This document shows positions 19,124 through 28,539 of a stretch of 64,000 nt of DNA, in pieces. Origin of the DNA: Comamonas testosteroni (GTDB taxonomy: Bacteria; Pseudomonadota; Gammaproteobacteria; Burkholderiales; Burkholderiaceae_C). The translations under genes and the position numbers were made by a program. Every line of letters begins with the position of its first letter. Position 1 is the first letter of the stretch. The notes beneath the pieces were generated by a model. It ran no database searches. It worked only from the letters and a program-made list of their open reading frames with translations, and had not been told where the DNA came from. The stretch spans positions 1,860,001-1,924,000 of the forward strand of contig CP044131.1 in assembly GCA_008727115.1 (NCBI GenBank), in the 5' to 3' direction.

Positions 19124-20425
19124 TTAAATCGCGAGTGCGGATTGGGGCAGGCGTACCTCCACCAGCGCGCCGCCGCCTTCGTGGGCAGGCAAGTTGCCCG
19201 CCTGTACGCGGCCGCCCAGGGCACGTGCCACGTTGGTGACGAGAAACAGGCCCAGGCCGCGGCCGGGGCGCTCTTGCTTGGTGGAGACATGGCACTGGCC
19301 CAGTTGCTGCAGCACGGCAGCGTCAAAACCCGGGCCATGGTCGCGCACCTGAATGCGCACCTGATCGTGCTCACTTGTCAGGCTCAGCTCCACCCAGTCG
19401 GGCGAAGCTTCCAGGGCATTGTCCAGCAAATTACAAATCATTTGCTGCAGTGCAGTATCAGAGAGCATGGCAAAGTCGGCCACGCCCTCCTGGCGCAAGG
19501 CGAAGTGCTGCAGGCTGTTATGGGCCTGCCAGTGGCTGACCACGCCTTGCACAAAGCTCACAAAGGTAGTGCTTTCCGTGCCTTCGGCGCGGGTTTCGCC
19601 GGCCGATAGCAGCACGCCGGAGACGATGGATTTGCAGCGCAGTAGCTGGCGCTGCATCTCTTGCAGATCTTCTCTCAGGTCTTCGTCTTTCATCAGCGCA
19701 GGCATATGCTGCCAGTCGCCCAGGATCACGGACATGGTGGCCATGGGTGTGCCCAGCTCGTGGGCGGCACCCGTGGCCAGCAGGCCCAGGCGGACGATGT
19801 GCTCTTCCTCGCTGGCGCGCTGGCGCATATTGGAGATGCGCTTGTCGCGGCGGCGGGTGTTTTCGACGATGCGGGTCAGAAAGACGATGGTCAGGATGCT
19901 CGTCAGTGCAAAGCTGATGAGTACGCCCACCACGTAGAGGCTGGGCAGGCCTTCTTGACTGACGAACTGCACATGCAGTGGTTGGTGAAACAACGTCAGC
20001 CCTGTGACGCCGACAAAAGAGGCCGCCACCACGCACCAGGTGTAATAGGACGGCAGCAGCACCGCGCTCAGAATGCCTTGCAGTAGATACAGGTAGATGA
20101 AGGGGTTACTGGCACCGCCACTCAGATACAGCTGAATGGTCAGCGCCAGAACGTCGGCCAGCAGCGCATAGAAGACGCTGCGCGAAGTGACCGGGCGGTG
20201 CAGGCCCTGACTCCAGTAGATATAAGCCAGATTGGTGGCCACCAGGGCCAGCAGCACCAGGGCCATAGGCAGCAGCGGCAGCGCTATCTGAAAGCCATAG
20301 TGCACCAGCGAGATGGTGACGACCTGGCCAATCACGGCAATCCAGCGCAGCTGGATCAGCAGCTGCATGTTCTGACGGTCGGTCAGGCGCTGGACGCGGA
20401 ACAGAGAATCTGAAATAGGGCTCAC
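19124..20425 (-). CDS. Redox sensor histidine kinase, RegB/PrrB/ActS family
   Basis: Membrane kinase that senses the quinone pool or redox state and phosphorylates the RegA-type partner. Six hydrophobic segments fill residues 25-185. The quinone-site motif GGxxNPF is present (GGASNPF, residues 103-109). The phospho-acceptor His222 lies in HELGTPMAT, and Cys264 (LLRCKSI) aligns by position with the redox-active cysteine described for Rhodobacter RegB. N box NLLDNALEAS, then DHGPGF and GRGLGLFLV. I chose GTG at 20425: the open frame continues to an ATG at 20521, but that codon lies inside the SURF1 terminator. Confidence 0.9.
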   Translation of the reverse strand: MSPISDSLFRVQRLTDRQNMQLLIQLRWIAVIGQVVTISLVHYGFQIALPLLPMALVLLALVATNLAYIYWSQGLHRPVTSRSVFYALLADVLALTIQLYLSGGASNPFIYLYLLQGILSAVLLPSYYTWCVVAASFVGVTGLTLFHQPLHVQFVSQEGLPSLYVVGVLISFALTSILTIVFLTRIVENTRRRDKRISNMRQRASEEEHIVRLGLLATGAAHELGTPMATMSVILGDWQHMPALMKDEDLREDLQEMQRQLLRCKSIVSGVLLSAGETRAEGTESTTFVSFVQGVVSHWQAHNSLQHFALRQEGVADFAMLSDTALQQMICNLLDNALEASPDWVELSLTSEHDQVRIQVRDHGPGFDAAVLQQLGQCHVSTKQERPGRGLGLFLVTNVARALGGRVQAGNLPAHEGGGALVEVRLPQSALAI

Positions 20426-20507
20426 GGCATGATTGTCCGCGAGAGTGCCAGTCACAAAGCCTTTGGGGCTATGGTATTTTGCGATAGCCGCGCGCAGCAC
20501 GCACAAG

Positions 20508-20532
20508 AAAAAAGCGCTCATCAGAGCGCTTT
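20508..20532 (-). terminator. Terminator after the SURF1 gene
   Basis: Read on the minus strand, AAAGCGCTC and GAGCGCTTT form a 9-bp stem with a 4-base loop followed by a T-run. It separates the cyo-SURF1 transcript from the kinase gene. Confidence 0.88.
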
Positions 20533-20538
20533 GGAGGC

Positions 20539-21351
20539 TCAGGCATCAGCCTTCGATGTGGACTTGTCATGGCGCCGCACCAGCCAGGCAGCCCCTAAAA
20601 CCATAGCTGCAAGCCCATACCAGGTAAGGGCGTAAACCAGATGGCTGTTGGAGAAGCTGATGACGGTCATGCCGGGGCGCAGAACATCGGGCGAGATGCC
20701 GGCATTTGAAAGGGACTGTGCATGGACAGGGTTGCTGGCAGGCACCCCTTGATCGACGAAGTAGGGCGCTGCCTGGCTTAGGCCCTTGGCCTGAGCGATC
20801 GCCGCCACATCGCGTGAGAACCACAGCTCGTTTGCAGCATCGTTCTTGCGCAAGAAGCCGCCACCGGGCTCGCTCATGCGCATCAGTCCGATGACGGTGA
20901 CGGGCACTGTCGTTGGTTGCGCCTCGGCAATCTGCTTGAGCCATTGGCTGCGCAGTTTCTCGGGCGTGAAGCCGCGATTGACCAGCACCTGCGTGCCATC
21001 GCTCAGCTGCAGCGGTGTCATGAGCCAGAAGCCGGCACCGGCCTCGGTCAAGGCCTTGGCCAGCACGCTTTGCCTGTCCAGCCACACGCCTTGCAGCTTG
21101 ACGGGTAGGTACTCATAGCTGGCAGCGTTGACCTGAGGCCACTGGCCGGCTGCAGGCGCAGCCACGGGGGTGCTGTGCACGCGCTGCTCAACGCGCTCGA
21201 TCAAGTCGAGCTTCCAGGCGCGGCGCTGCACCTGCCAGGTGCCCAGTGTGATGAACCCTAAAAACAAGGCGATGCCCACAAATGCGAGCATCGCCTTGGC
21301 GAAGGGAGAGCGCTGCCGTGCAGCGCTCTGGGTCTTCAGGCCGTCAGTCAA
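20539..21351 (-). CDS. SURF1 family cytochrome oxidase biogenesis protein
   Basis: SURF1 proteins help insert heme into terminal oxidases. An N-terminal membrane helix (residues 20-40, ending LGTWQVQRRAWK, which carries the family GxWQxxRxxWK motif) and a C-terminal helix (VYALTWYGLAAMVLGAAWLV) flank a periplasmic domain with VNRGF. At 270 residues it is slightly longer than average. The start ATG overlaps the cyoD stop by 4 bases, so it is translationally coupled as the fifth gene of the oxidase operon. SURF1 is best known with aa3 oxidases; here it accompanies a bo3-type enzyme. Confidence 0.92.
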   Translation of the reverse strand: MTDGLKTQSAARQRSPFAKAMLAFVGIALFLGFITLGTWQVQRRAWKLDLIERVEQRVHSTPVAAPAAGQWPQVNAASYEYLPVKLQGVWLDRQSVLAKALTEAGAGFWLMTPLQLSDGTQVLVNRGFTPEKLRSQWLKQIAEAQPTTVPVTVIGLMRMSEPGGGFLRKNDAANELWFSRDVAAIAQAKGLSQAAPYFVDQGVPASNPVHAQSLSNAGISPDVLRPGMTVISFSNSHLVYALTWYGLAAMVLGAAWLVRRHDKSTSKADA

Positions 21352-21764
21352 GGTGTGACAACAGCAGGGGCGGTGTGACCAGCATGGTCGGCCGCCTGGT
21401 GCATCTCATGGCCGGGCATCATGTTGGTGTTCATGTGGAACATGACCCACAAGGTGCCGGCAATCGCAATGGCCAGGAAGATCACCGTGAAGATGGTGGA
21501 CAGCAGGGTCCAGCCTCCCTGGATCTTGCCGTTCATGTGCAGGAAGTACACCATGTGCACGACCACCTGAACGATGGCAAACAGGCCCAGCACAGCCGCA
21601 GCGGTGGTGCGGTCTGTAATGACATCGTTCATGACCAGATAGAAGGGTATGGCAGTCAGGATGACAGCCAGGATGAAGCCCTTCACATAGTCGCCCATGC
21701 TGACGTGCAGGTCGTCGTGATCGTGGTGGTCGTCATGACCAGCGTGGATATCGTGTGCGCTCAT
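21348..21764 (-). CDS. cyoD: Cytochrome o ubiquinol oxidase subunit IV
   Basis: Small accessory subunit of the quinol oxidase. It has three membrane helices (GFILAVILTAIPFYLVM, then FAIVQVVVHMVYFLHM, then FTVIFLAIAIAGTLWVMFHM). A His/Asp-rich N terminus (HAGHDDHHDHDD) and a His/Met-rich C terminus flank them; both are more metal-ligand-rich than in E. coli CyoD. It has 138 residues against about 110 in E. coli. It starts directly after the cyoC stop. Confidence 0.93.
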   Translation of the reverse strand: MSAHDIHAGHDDHHDHDDLHVSMGDYVKGFILAVILTAIPFYLVMNDVITDRTTAAAVLGLFAIVQVVVHMVYFLHMNGKIQGGWTLLSTIFTVIFLAIAIAGTLWVMFHMNTNMMPGHEMHQAADHAGHTAPAVVTP

Positions 21765-22382
21765 TTACAGCACCCCCATCAGATACACAAAGGTGAACAC
21801 GCCGATCCAGACCACGTCCAAGAAGTGCCAGAACATGGACAAGCAGTTGACACGGCGCACGTTCTCATTGATCAGGCCATGCTTCTTGATCTGGATCATC
21901 AGGGTGATCAGCCAAATCAGACCGAAGCTCACGTGGATACCGTGAGTGCCGACCAGTGTGAAGAAGGACGACAGGAAGGCGCTGCTCTGAGGCGTGGCAC
22001 CCACATGGATCAGGTGATAGAACTCGTAGAGCTCCACGGCCAGGAAGGCTGCGCCCAGCAGGCCGGTGACGGCCAGCCACAGCAAGGTGCCGTTGACGTT
22101 CTTCTTCTGCTTTTGCAGCATGGCAAAGCCGAAGGTGATGGACGACATCAGCAGGAAGGCCGTGTTGATGGCGACCAGGGTCAGGTCAAACAGGTCTTTG
22201 CCGGATGGGCCTGCCGCATAGCTGCGGCCCAGAACGCCGTAGGTGGCGAACAGAGCGGCAAAGATCAGGCAGTCGCTCATCAGGTAGAGCCAGAAGCCCA
22301 GCGAGGTGCCGTTCTCTGGATGGGGCTCATGAGCGAGGTGGTACTCGCGCTGGCCCAGGGCGGCGGTAGTGGTATTGGACAT
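21765..22382 (-). CDS. cyoC: Cytochrome o ubiquinol oxidase subunit III
   Basis: Five-helix heme-copper oxidase subunit III. Recognisable stretches are GFWLYLMSDCLIFAALFATY near the start, VELYEFYHLIHVG in the middle, and FFTLVGTHGIHVSFGLIW and SMFWHFLDVVWIGVFTFVY at the end. The length of 205 residues matches CyoC. It is 16 bases from cyoB and abuts cyoD. Confidence 0.95.
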   Translation of the reverse strand: MSNTTTAALGQREYHLAHEPHPENGTSLGFWLYLMSDCLIFAALFATYGVLGRSYAAGPSGKDLFDLTLVAINTAFLLMSSITFGFAMLQKQKKNVNGTLLWLAVTGLLGAAFLAVELYEFYHLIHVGATPQSSAFLSSFFTLVGTHGIHVSFGLIWLITLMIQIKKHGLINENVRRVNCLSMFWHFLDVVWIGVFTFVYLMGVL

Positions 22383-22398
22383 CGTTTAAATCTCCGCC

Positions 22399-24408
22399 TT
22401 AAGCATGGCTTGCGTGAGCAAGCTGTTGCGTGCGAAGTTCTTCCGTTGCTGCCACTTCGGCTGCAGGGATGTAGTAGTCACGCTTGTAGTTGAAGGTGTG
22501 AATGATCGAAGCCAGGATGGTCGCGATGAACGAGGCGATCGTCAGCGGCCACATATGCCAGATCAGAGCAAAGCCCAGAAGGGTGGACAGGCCGGCAATC
22601 ACAACGCCTGCGCCGGTGTTGGCGGGCATGTGGATGGGCTGGAAGCCGGTCAGCGGACGCTGGTAGCCGTGCTTCTTCATGTCGGTCCAGGCATCAATGT
22701 CGTGCACCACGGGGGTGAAGGCAAAGTTGTACTGGGGTGGAGGCGAAGAGGTAGCCCATTCCAGAGTGCGGCCATTCCATGGATCGCCGGTTTCGTCACG
22801 CAGTTCGTTGCGCTTCCAGATGGACACAGCCAGCTGAATGAAGAAGCAGCCGATACCTGCAGCGATCAGGGCAGCACCGCAGGCGGCGATGATGAACCAG
22901 ATCTGCAGCGAAGGATCGTCAAAGTGGTTGGCACGGCGAGTCACGCCCATCAAACCCAGGATGTACAGCGGAGTGAAGGCAACCCAGAAGCCGACCAGCC
23001 AGAACCAGAACGAAGCCTTGCCCCAGAACTCGTTGAGCTTGAAGCCGAAAGCCTTGGGGAACCAGTAGTTGATGCCGGCAAACACGGCAAACACCACGCC
23101 GCCAATGATCACGTTGTGGAAGTGGGCGATCAGGAACAGCGAGTTGTGCAGCACGAAGTCTGCGGGAGGCACGGCCAGAAGCACGCCGGTCATGCCGCCG
23201 ATGGCGAAGGTGACCATGAAGCCAATCGTCCAAAGCATGGGAACGCTGAAGCTGATGCGGCCACGGTACATGGTGAACAGCCAGTTGAAGATCTTCGCGC
23301 CCGTAGGAATCGAGATGATCATCGTGGTGATACCGAAGAAGGTATTCACGCTGGCACCCGAGCCCATGGTGAAGAAGTGGTGCAGCCACACCAGGTAGGA
23401 CAGGATGGTGATACAGACGGTGGCGTAAACCATCGAGGTGTAGCCGAACAGGCGCTTGCGCGAGAACGTGGACACGATTTCCGAGAACACGCCAAAGCAA
23501 GGCAGGATCAGGATGTAAACCTCAGGGTGGCCCCAGATCCAGATCAGGTTCACGTACAGCATGGGGTTGCCGCCCAGCTCGTTCGTGAAGAAGTTGGTGC
23601 CGATGTAGCGGTCCAGCGACATCAGCACCAGAGCTGCTGTCAGCACAGGGAACGAAGCCACGATCAGGGCGTTGGTGCACAGAGCAGTCCATGTGAAGAC
23701 GGGCATCTTCATCAGGTTCATGCCGGGAGCGCGCATCTTGATGATGGTCACGATCAGGTTGATACCCGATAGCGTGGTGCCTACCCCCGCGACCTGCAGA
23801 CCCCAGATGTAGTAATCAAGACCCGTGCTTCCACTCTGGTGCCCCAGGTTGGACAGAGCCAGCCAGCCGGAGGTGGAGAACTCGCCCAGGAACAGGGAGA
23901 TCATCACCAGCACGGCGCCGCCGGTAGTCATCCAGAAGCTGAAGTTGTTCAGGAACGGGAAGGACACGTCACGTGCACCGATCTGCAGAGGAACCAGGTA
24001 GTTCATCAGGCCGGTCACGAAAGGCATCGCCACGAAGAAGATCATGATCACGCCGTGGGCGGTGAAGATCTGGTCGTAGTGGTGAGGGGGCAGGTAGCCC
24101 ATGTTGTCGCCAAAGGCCATGGACTGCTGCAGACGCATCATCACGGCATCAGCAAAGCCGCGCAGGAACATGACCAGGCCGAGGATCATGTACATGATGC
24201 CGATCTTCTTGTGGTCGATCGATGTCAGCCAGTCGGTCCACAGCGGACCCCAGAGCTTGAATTTGGTGATGCCGCCGACCATGACGAGGCCGCCGAGCAC
24301 CACAGCAATAAAGGTTATGAGCACGATGGGCTCATGCGTCATGGGAATCTGATCCCATGTGATTCGGCCCAACAGCCAGTGGGCGGCCGGGGTTGTTGTT
24401 TCAGACAT
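22399..24408 (-). CDS. cyoB: Cytochrome o ubiquinol oxidase subunit I
   Basis: Catalytic heme-copper subunit that reduces oxygen and pumps protons. It holds the low-spin heme ligand region ([16 protein letters not shown]), the copper-site helix [14 protein letters not shown] with the His-Tyr pair, HHFFTMG, and the heme ligands in [16 protein letters not shown]. It has about 15 membrane helices. At 669 residues it is close to E. coli CyoB (663). It lies between cyoA and cyoC. Confidence 0.97.
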   Translation of the reverse strand: MSETTTPAAHWLLGRITWDQIPMTHEPIVLITFIAVVLGGLVMVGGITKFKLWGPLWTDWLTSIDHKKIGIMYMILGLVMFLRGFADAVMMRLQQSMAFGDNMGYLPPHHYDQIFTAHGVIMIFFVAMPFVTGLMNYLVPLQIGARDVSFPFLNNFSFWMTTGGAVLVMISLFLGEFSTSGWLALSNLGHQSGSTGLDYYIWGLQVAGVGTTLSGINLIVTIIKMRAPGMNLMKMPVFTWTALCTNALIVASFPVLTAALVLMSLDRYIGTNFFTNELGGNPMLYVNLIWIWGHPEVYILILPCFGVFSEIVSTFSRKRLFGYTSMVYATVCITILSYLVWLHHFFTMGSGASVNTFFGITTMIISIPTGAKIFNWLFTMYRGRISFSVPMLWTIGFMVTFAIGGMTGVLLAVPPADFVLHNSLFLIAHFHNVIIGGVVFAVFAGINYWFPKAFGFKLNEFWGKASFWFWLVGFWVAFTPLYILGLMGVTRRANHFDDPSLQIWFIIAACGAALIAAGIGCFFIQLAVSIWKRNELRDETGDPWNGRTLEWATSSPPPQYNFAFTPVVHDIDAWTDMKKHGYQRPLTGFQPIHMPANTGAGVVIAGLSTLLGFALIWHMWPLTIASFIATILASIIHTFNYKRDYYIPAAEVAATEELRTQQLAHASHA

Positions 24409-24470
24409 GTTGAGTCTCTTCTGTCGTATTGGCGCGGTTGGGTCAAACGCTTGCCCGCACCGTGAACTAC

Positions 24471-25526
24471 TTATTGCTGTGCAACAGCTCCGGAGGTGGC
24501 GACTTCGTCGAGCAGGGCGACAACGCGGTCAGCGTCTTGGGATGTGCACACATCCAGCGGCAGAACGACGCTGGAGGTCTTTTGGAGGTGTGCAGGCGTC
24601 TTGCCGCCAGCAGCGTCAATGGCCATCATCTCGTTCATGCACATCTGGCCGTCTTCCACGCAGCGGTTGAGCACCTTGTTGTACAGGCCGTCATCCACGC
24701 TGGCAAAGCGCTCGACAGGATTGCGCTCGCTGGGCTTGGCCAGATCCAGATAGGCCTCGCGTGTCAGAGCCTTGCCTTCGGTCTTGGCCTTGGCAACCCA
24801 TTGGTCAAACTGATCGTTTTCCAGGCCGTGGAACTTGAAGACCATGCCGGCAAAACCTGCACCGCTGTAGTGCGAGGACTTGCCGCCATACACGCCAGGC
24901 TTGTTGATCACGGCGTTCAGCTCGGTCTGCATGCCGGGCATGGTGTAGATCATGCCGGCCAGGTCAGGAACGTAGAACGCGTTCATGGTGTGGGTGGAGG
25001 TCAGCTTGAAGTGAATGGGGCGGTCCACCGGGGCGGCCACTTCGTTCACAGTGGCAATGCCTTGCTCGGGGTAGAAGAACAGCCACTTCCAGTCCAGAGA
25101 CACGACTTGAATCTCCAGAGGCTTGACGTTGGGGTCCAGAGCCTTGGTGGAGGAGATGCGGTCCAGGGGGCGATAAGGGTCGAGCTTGTGGGTGCTGATC
25201 CAGGTAATGGCGCCCAAAGCAATGATGATGAGCAGAGGAACCGTCCAGATCACCAGCTCCAGCGCAGTGGAGTGGTGCCATTCGGGGTCGTACTTGGCCT
25301 CGGTGTTGGACTGGCGGTATTTCCAGGCAAACAGCAGCGTCAAGAAGATGACGGGAACGATGATGAGCAGCATCAGCAAAGTGGCCGTAATGACCAGATC
25401 GCCTTGCTGCTTGGCGACATCGCCAGCGGGGTTGAGGACGACGGCCTTGCTGCAACCTGCGAGGGCTGCGGTCAAAGCGGCCGCTGAGAGCCACGCGGGC
25501 CCACGGATTTCTTTGATTTTTAACAT
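24471..25526 (-). CDS. cyoA: Cytochrome o ubiquinol oxidase subunit II
   Basis: Periplasmic cupredoxin-fold subunit anchored by a lipid and two helices. The lipoprotein signal ends in TAALAGC near residue 25. A helix pair follows ([20 protein letters not shown] and [17 protein letters not shown]). The domain has [24 protein letters not shown], the quinol-oxidase pattern without the CuA cysteines. At 351 residues it is somewhat longer than E. coli CyoA (315), through the C-terminal extension. It is the first gene of cyoABCD-SURF1. Confidence 0.95.
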   Translation of the reverse strand: MLKIKEIRGPAWLSAAALTAALAGCSKAVVLNPAGDVAKQQGDLVITATLLMLLIIVPVIFLTLLFAWKYRQSNTEAKYDPEWHHSTALELVIWTVPLLIIIALGAITWISTHKLDPYRPLDRISSTKALDPNVKPLEIQVVSLDWKWLFFYPEQGIATVNEVAAPVDRPIHFKLTSTHTMNAFYVPDLAGMIYTMPGMQTELNAVINKPGVYGGKSSHYSGAGFAGMVFKFHGLENDQFDQWVAKAKTEGKALTREAYLDLAKPSERNPVERFASVDDGLYNKVLNRCVEDGQMCMNEMMAIDAAGGKTPAHLQKTSSVVLPLDVCTSQDADRVVALLDEVATSGAVAQQ

Positions 25527-25864
25527 GCTTTGGGCGTGACAAAGTCGCGCTTAGGTGTAAACGCGGATTACTGGATCTGGGCAAATGTAATACCAAACGC
25601 GTCCTTGTCCATTGGACATTTTGTCCAAGGTCAAGACTGGGTGCTTCGAAATCCGCTATGTGACAAGGGCTTAGCCTTGATTGGTCATGAGGCGCTGTTG
25701 GGCACTAAAGGTCTTGTAAATGACCAAAGACTCCCCAAGAGGTGCGTGGACGGGAGGGTTGCCGACAGGCTTGAGGGCAAAAGCTCTATTGCAGCACTAC
25801 ATGCTTGGGCGTAGAACAGAAAGCGTCCCTGGGACTGAAAAGTAAGACAAGGAGTAGAGCCTTT
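25527..25864. other. Divergent intergenic region between cyoA and the MFS gene
   Basis: This stretch of about 340 bases has no convincing gene. Its main feature is a cluster of three TGTCCA half-sites at 25605-25628, listed separately. Nothing else stands out apart from the ribosome site of the MFS gene (AAGGAG, 25849-25854). Confidence 0.6.
25605..25628. promoter_or_regulatory. Candidate operator: overlapping inverted repeats of TGTCCA
   Basis: TGTCCA-T-TGGACA (25606-25618) is a perfect 6-1-6 inverted repeat. It shares its right arm with TTGGACA-TTT-TGTCCAA (25612-25628), a perfect 7-3-7 repeat. Three half-sites in alternating orientation upstream of cyoA suggest a dimeric or oligomeric regulator. 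The protein is not known. Confidence 0.55.
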
Positions 25865-27205
25865 ATGACAAGCATGAACCCGTCCATTGGTCTTACTCAG
25901 CAAGACTACGAAAACTCGGAAACCCTGGCCTATGCGAATACCGACGAGGATGTGACCCCTGGAGAAATTGCTGTGGGTGTGATCATCGGGCGCTCTTCCG
26001 AGTACTTTGATTTCTTCGTCTTCGGCATCGCCTGTGTGCTGGTCTTTCCTTCGCTGCTGTTTCCCTATATGAGCAAGCTCGACGGGACGCTGGCGGCTTT
26101 TGCCATCTTTTCTCTGGCCTTCATTGCCCGCCCCGTGGGCACGGCCTTGTCCATGGCTGTACAGCGACGCTGGGGGCGTGCCACCAAGCTGACCCTGGCG
26201 CTGTTGCTGCTGGGCGTGTGTACGGTAGGCATGACCTTTTTGCCCAGCTATGAAGCTGCAGGCATGAAGGCTGTCTGGGCTCTGGTGGTTTTGCGTTTGG
26301 GACAGGGCTTGGCCTTGGGTGGCTCCTGGGATGGCCTGCCTTCCTTGCTGGCCATGTCGGCTCCCCCCAACAAGCGGGGCTGGTACTCCATGATTGGTCA
26401 GCTGGGCGCGCCTTTGGGCTTTGTGCTTGCTGCGGCGTTGTTTGCCTATTTGTACTTCAGTCTCCCGGCTGACGAGTTCTTGAGCTGGGGCTGGCGCTAT
26501 CCCTTCTGTGTGGCATTTGCTATTAACGTAGTAGCTCTTTTCGCCCGCCTGCGCTTGGTTGTGGGGCAGTCCTATACACAGCTTTTGCAAGAGCGGGAGC
26601 TGGAGCCGATCAGCGTCACAGACCTCATGACCCATGAAGGGCGCAACGTGATGATTGGTGCCTTTGCTGCGCTGGCCAGTTTTGCGCTGTTCCATCTGGT
26701 CACGGTGTTTCCCTTGTCCTGGATTTCCATGTATTCCGACCAGTCCATGACAGAGGTGCTGGTGGTTCAGATGATTGGCGCGTTGCTGGCAGGAGTGGCC
26801 ATCATGCTGTCGGGCTGGCTGGCTGATCGCGTGGGCCGTCGTAACACCTTGGGCACCATGGCCTGCCTGATCGGCATCTTCAGCTTCTTGGCGCCCTGGT
26901 TGCTGAGCAGCGGAAGCACTGGCAACAATGTCTTTATTTTGGTGGGCTTTGTGCTGCTAGGTCTTTCCTACGGACAAGCCTCTGGAACGGTGACAGCCAA
27001 TTTTTCTTCGCGCTATCGTTACACCGGTGCGGCCTTGTCTACAGACATGGCCTGGCTGATTGGCGCGGCTTTTGCGCCGCTGGTGGCACTGGGTGTGTCT
27101 GCCAAGTTTGGCCTGGTGGCTTTGGGCGTCTATCTGCTGTCTGGGGCCTTGTGCACGCTGGCGGCTCTGGGCATCAATCGAGCGATAGAGGCGCGTGACC
27201 AGTAA
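25865..27205 (+). CDS. MFS transporter, metabolite:H+ symporter type
   Basis: Inner-membrane secondary transporter with about twelve helices. The first helix, GRSSEYFDFFVFGIACVLVF, resembles the GxxxEWYDFxxYG start of the metabolite:H+ symporter group (ShiA/ProP-like). The loop WLADRVGRRNTLG after helix 8 is another family feature. The substrate cannot be told. The start is the ATG at 25865 with AAGGAG 10 bases upstream, giving 446 residues; the frame is open from 25805 but that leader lacks a ribosome site. It is monocistronic with its own terminator. Confidence 0.9.
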   Translation: MTSMNPSIGLTQQDYENSETLAYANTDEDVTPGEIAVGVIIGRSSEYFDFFVFGIACVLVFPSLLFPYMSKLDGTLAAFAIFSLAFIARPVGTALSMAVQRRWGRATKLTLALLLLGVCTVGMTFLPSYEAAGMKAVWALVVLRLGQGLALGGSWDGLPSLLAMSAPPNKRGWYSMIGQLGAPLGFVLAAALFAYLYFSLPADEFLSWGWRYPFCVAFAINVVALFARLRLVVGQSYTQLLQERELEPISVTDLMTHEGRNVMIGAFAALASFALFHLVTVFPLSWISMYSDQSMTEVLVVQMIGALLAGVAIMLSGWLADRVGRRNTLGTMACLIGIFSFLAPWLLSSGSTGNNVFILVGFVLLGLSYGQASGTVTANFSSRYRYTGAALSTDMAWLIGAAFAPLVALGVSAKFGLVALGVYLLSGALCTLAALGINRAIEARDQ

Positions 27206-27231
27206 GCGCTCTGGTCGCTTTTTGATGAAGC

Positions 27232-27259
27232 AGCCCGGTCCATGAGCCGGGCTTTTTCT
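27232..27259 (+). terminator. Terminator of the MFS gene
   Basis: AGCCCGG and CCGGGCT form a 7-bp stem around an 8-base loop, followed by TTTTTC. Confidence 0.85.
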
Positions 27260-27305
27260 TGTCTGACTCGCTAAAGTCGACGTCGGAAAAATAAAAGCAT
27301 GATGC

Positions 27306-27332
27306 AAAAAGCCGCCTGAAAAGGCGGCTTTG
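27306..27332 (-). terminator. Terminator of the Bug gene
   Basis: On the minus strand, AAGCCGCC and GGCGGCTT pair around a 6-base loop and are followed by TTTGC. It lies 18 bases past the stop codon of the substrate-binding protein gene. Confidence 0.85.
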
Positions 27333-27350
27333 GGGGTGGGGCGTAGGAGC

Positions 27351-28349
27351 TTAGTCCAGAGCCAGACCAGCCTTCTTGATCACTTCACCGAAACGCTTGC
27401 TTTCGGCTTCCATGAAGGCCTTGAACTCAGCGGGCGTGGGATTGAAGGGCTCATAGCCGAAGGCAGTGAACTTGTCCTTCACGTCCTGGCCCGTCAGAGC
27501 CTGGCGAACGTCGGCACGGATCTTCTCAACCACTGCTTCTGGAGTGCCGGGGCGCACGGCCAGGGCGTTCCAGCCGATGGCCGCAAAGTCCTTGGGGCCG
27601 CCCGATTCAGAGACCGTGGGCACATTCTCGAAACCGGCAATGCGGCTGGGCGCAGCCACGGCCAGGAAGCGCAGCTTGCCGCCACGCACCAGCGGGCCTG
27701 CGGTACCCAGAGAGCCCAGGGCAAAGGTCAGCTCGCCATTGGCAACGCCCTGGTACAGCTGGCTGGTTTCCTTGTAGATGACGTGCTCCATCTTGGTGCC
27801 CGTCTGGTTTTCCAGCAGAGCCGAGCCCAGGTGCACGGGGTTGCCCACGGACCAGGAGCCATAGTTCAGCTTGCCGGGGTTGGCCTTGGCATCGGCGATC
27901 AGATCGCCAATGGTTTTGTAAGGGCTGTTGACGGGAACGCAAACAAAGAAGAAGTTGCGGAACAAGGGCATCAGGATGTTGAAGTCCTTGTTCAGGTCGT
28001 AGGGCAGCTTCTTGAACAGGTGGGGATAGGCGGCGATATGGACGTTGTCCAGCTGGATCATGTCGGTGCCGTCTGTGGCGCCGCGCTTGAATTCATTGAT
28101 GGCGATGAAGCCATTGCCGCCGGGACGGTTTTCCACGACCACGGACTGGCCCCAGGCGCGACCCAGCTTATCAGCCACCAGGCGCGAGATGCCATCGGGG
28201 CCGCCGCCTACGGGGAAGGGGTTGATGATGCGTGCTGTTTTGGTGGGCCACTTGCCCGATTGAGCAAAGGAGGGGGCTGCCACGGCAGCAGCGATGGCGC
28301 CCAGTGCGAATGCAGCTTGGCGGCGGCTCATGTTGAGCTTGTGAGTCAT
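27351..28349 (-). CDS. Bug/TctC family tripartite tricarboxylate transporter substrate-binding protein
   Basis: Periplasmic binding protein of the TctC/Bug family. The export signal has a twin-arginine-like SRRQAAF start and ends at PSFAQ. PFPVGGGPDGISRL and VENRPGGNGFIAINEF are family ligand-site motifs, and the C-terminal GWNALAVRPGTPEAVVEKI is typical. It has 332 residues. No tctA or tctB membrane genes are adjacent, which is usual for orphan Bug genes in Bordetella and Comamonas. It diverges from a LysR regulator that probably controls it. The ligand is unknown. Confidence 0.92.
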   Translation of the reverse strand: MTHKLNMSRRQAAFALGAIAAAVAAPSFAQSGKWPTKTARIINPFPVGGGPDGISRLVADKLGRAWGQSVVVENRPGGNGFIAINEFKRGATDGTDMIQLDNVHIAAYPHLFKKLPYDLNKDFNILMPLFRNFFFVCVPVNSPYKTIGDLIADAKANPGKLNYGSWSVGNPVHLGSALLENQTGTKMEHVIYKETSQLYQGVANGELTFALGSLGTAGPLVRGGKLRFLAVAAPSRIAGFENVPTVSESGGPKDFAAIGWNALAVRPGTPEAVVEKIRADVRQALTGQDVKDKFTAFGYEPFNPTPAEFKAFMEAESKRFGEVIKKAGLALD

Positions 28350-28475
28350 TTTTGTCTCCCTGGAAGGACTGTCGAGGATCGCGTGCGTGTAAATATCACG
28401 CTTTTTTCATATCGTCGGCTGTTGTTTTAGGTATTTGCGCCCAGTTCAATACATTGTGTCACCGGGCTATTAAAT

Positions 28476-28494
28476 GCCTAGGCCTAGCTTAGGC
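28476..28494. promoter_or_regulatory. Candidate LysR operator in the Bug/LysR divergent region
   Basis: GCCTAGGC (28476-28483) is a perfect palindrome, and GCCTA-GCT-TAGGC (28482-28494) overlaps it. The sites lie between two divergent genes, where a LysR-type protein would bind. No test of binding is possible here. Confidence 0.45.
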
Positions 28495-28539
28495 TAGCAG
28501 CTATAGCAAAATGGCATAGCTTAACTGGGGGATGCGGAA

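Noticed and set aside
21282..23772. Long plus-strand open frames over the cyo genes
   Set aside because: They are His/Gln/Asp-rich antisense frames of cyoB, cyoC and cyoD with no domain.
25605..25628. FNR/ANR box before cyoA
   Set aside because: The TTGAT-N4-ATCAA pattern is not present; the symmetry there is TGTCCA/TGGACA.
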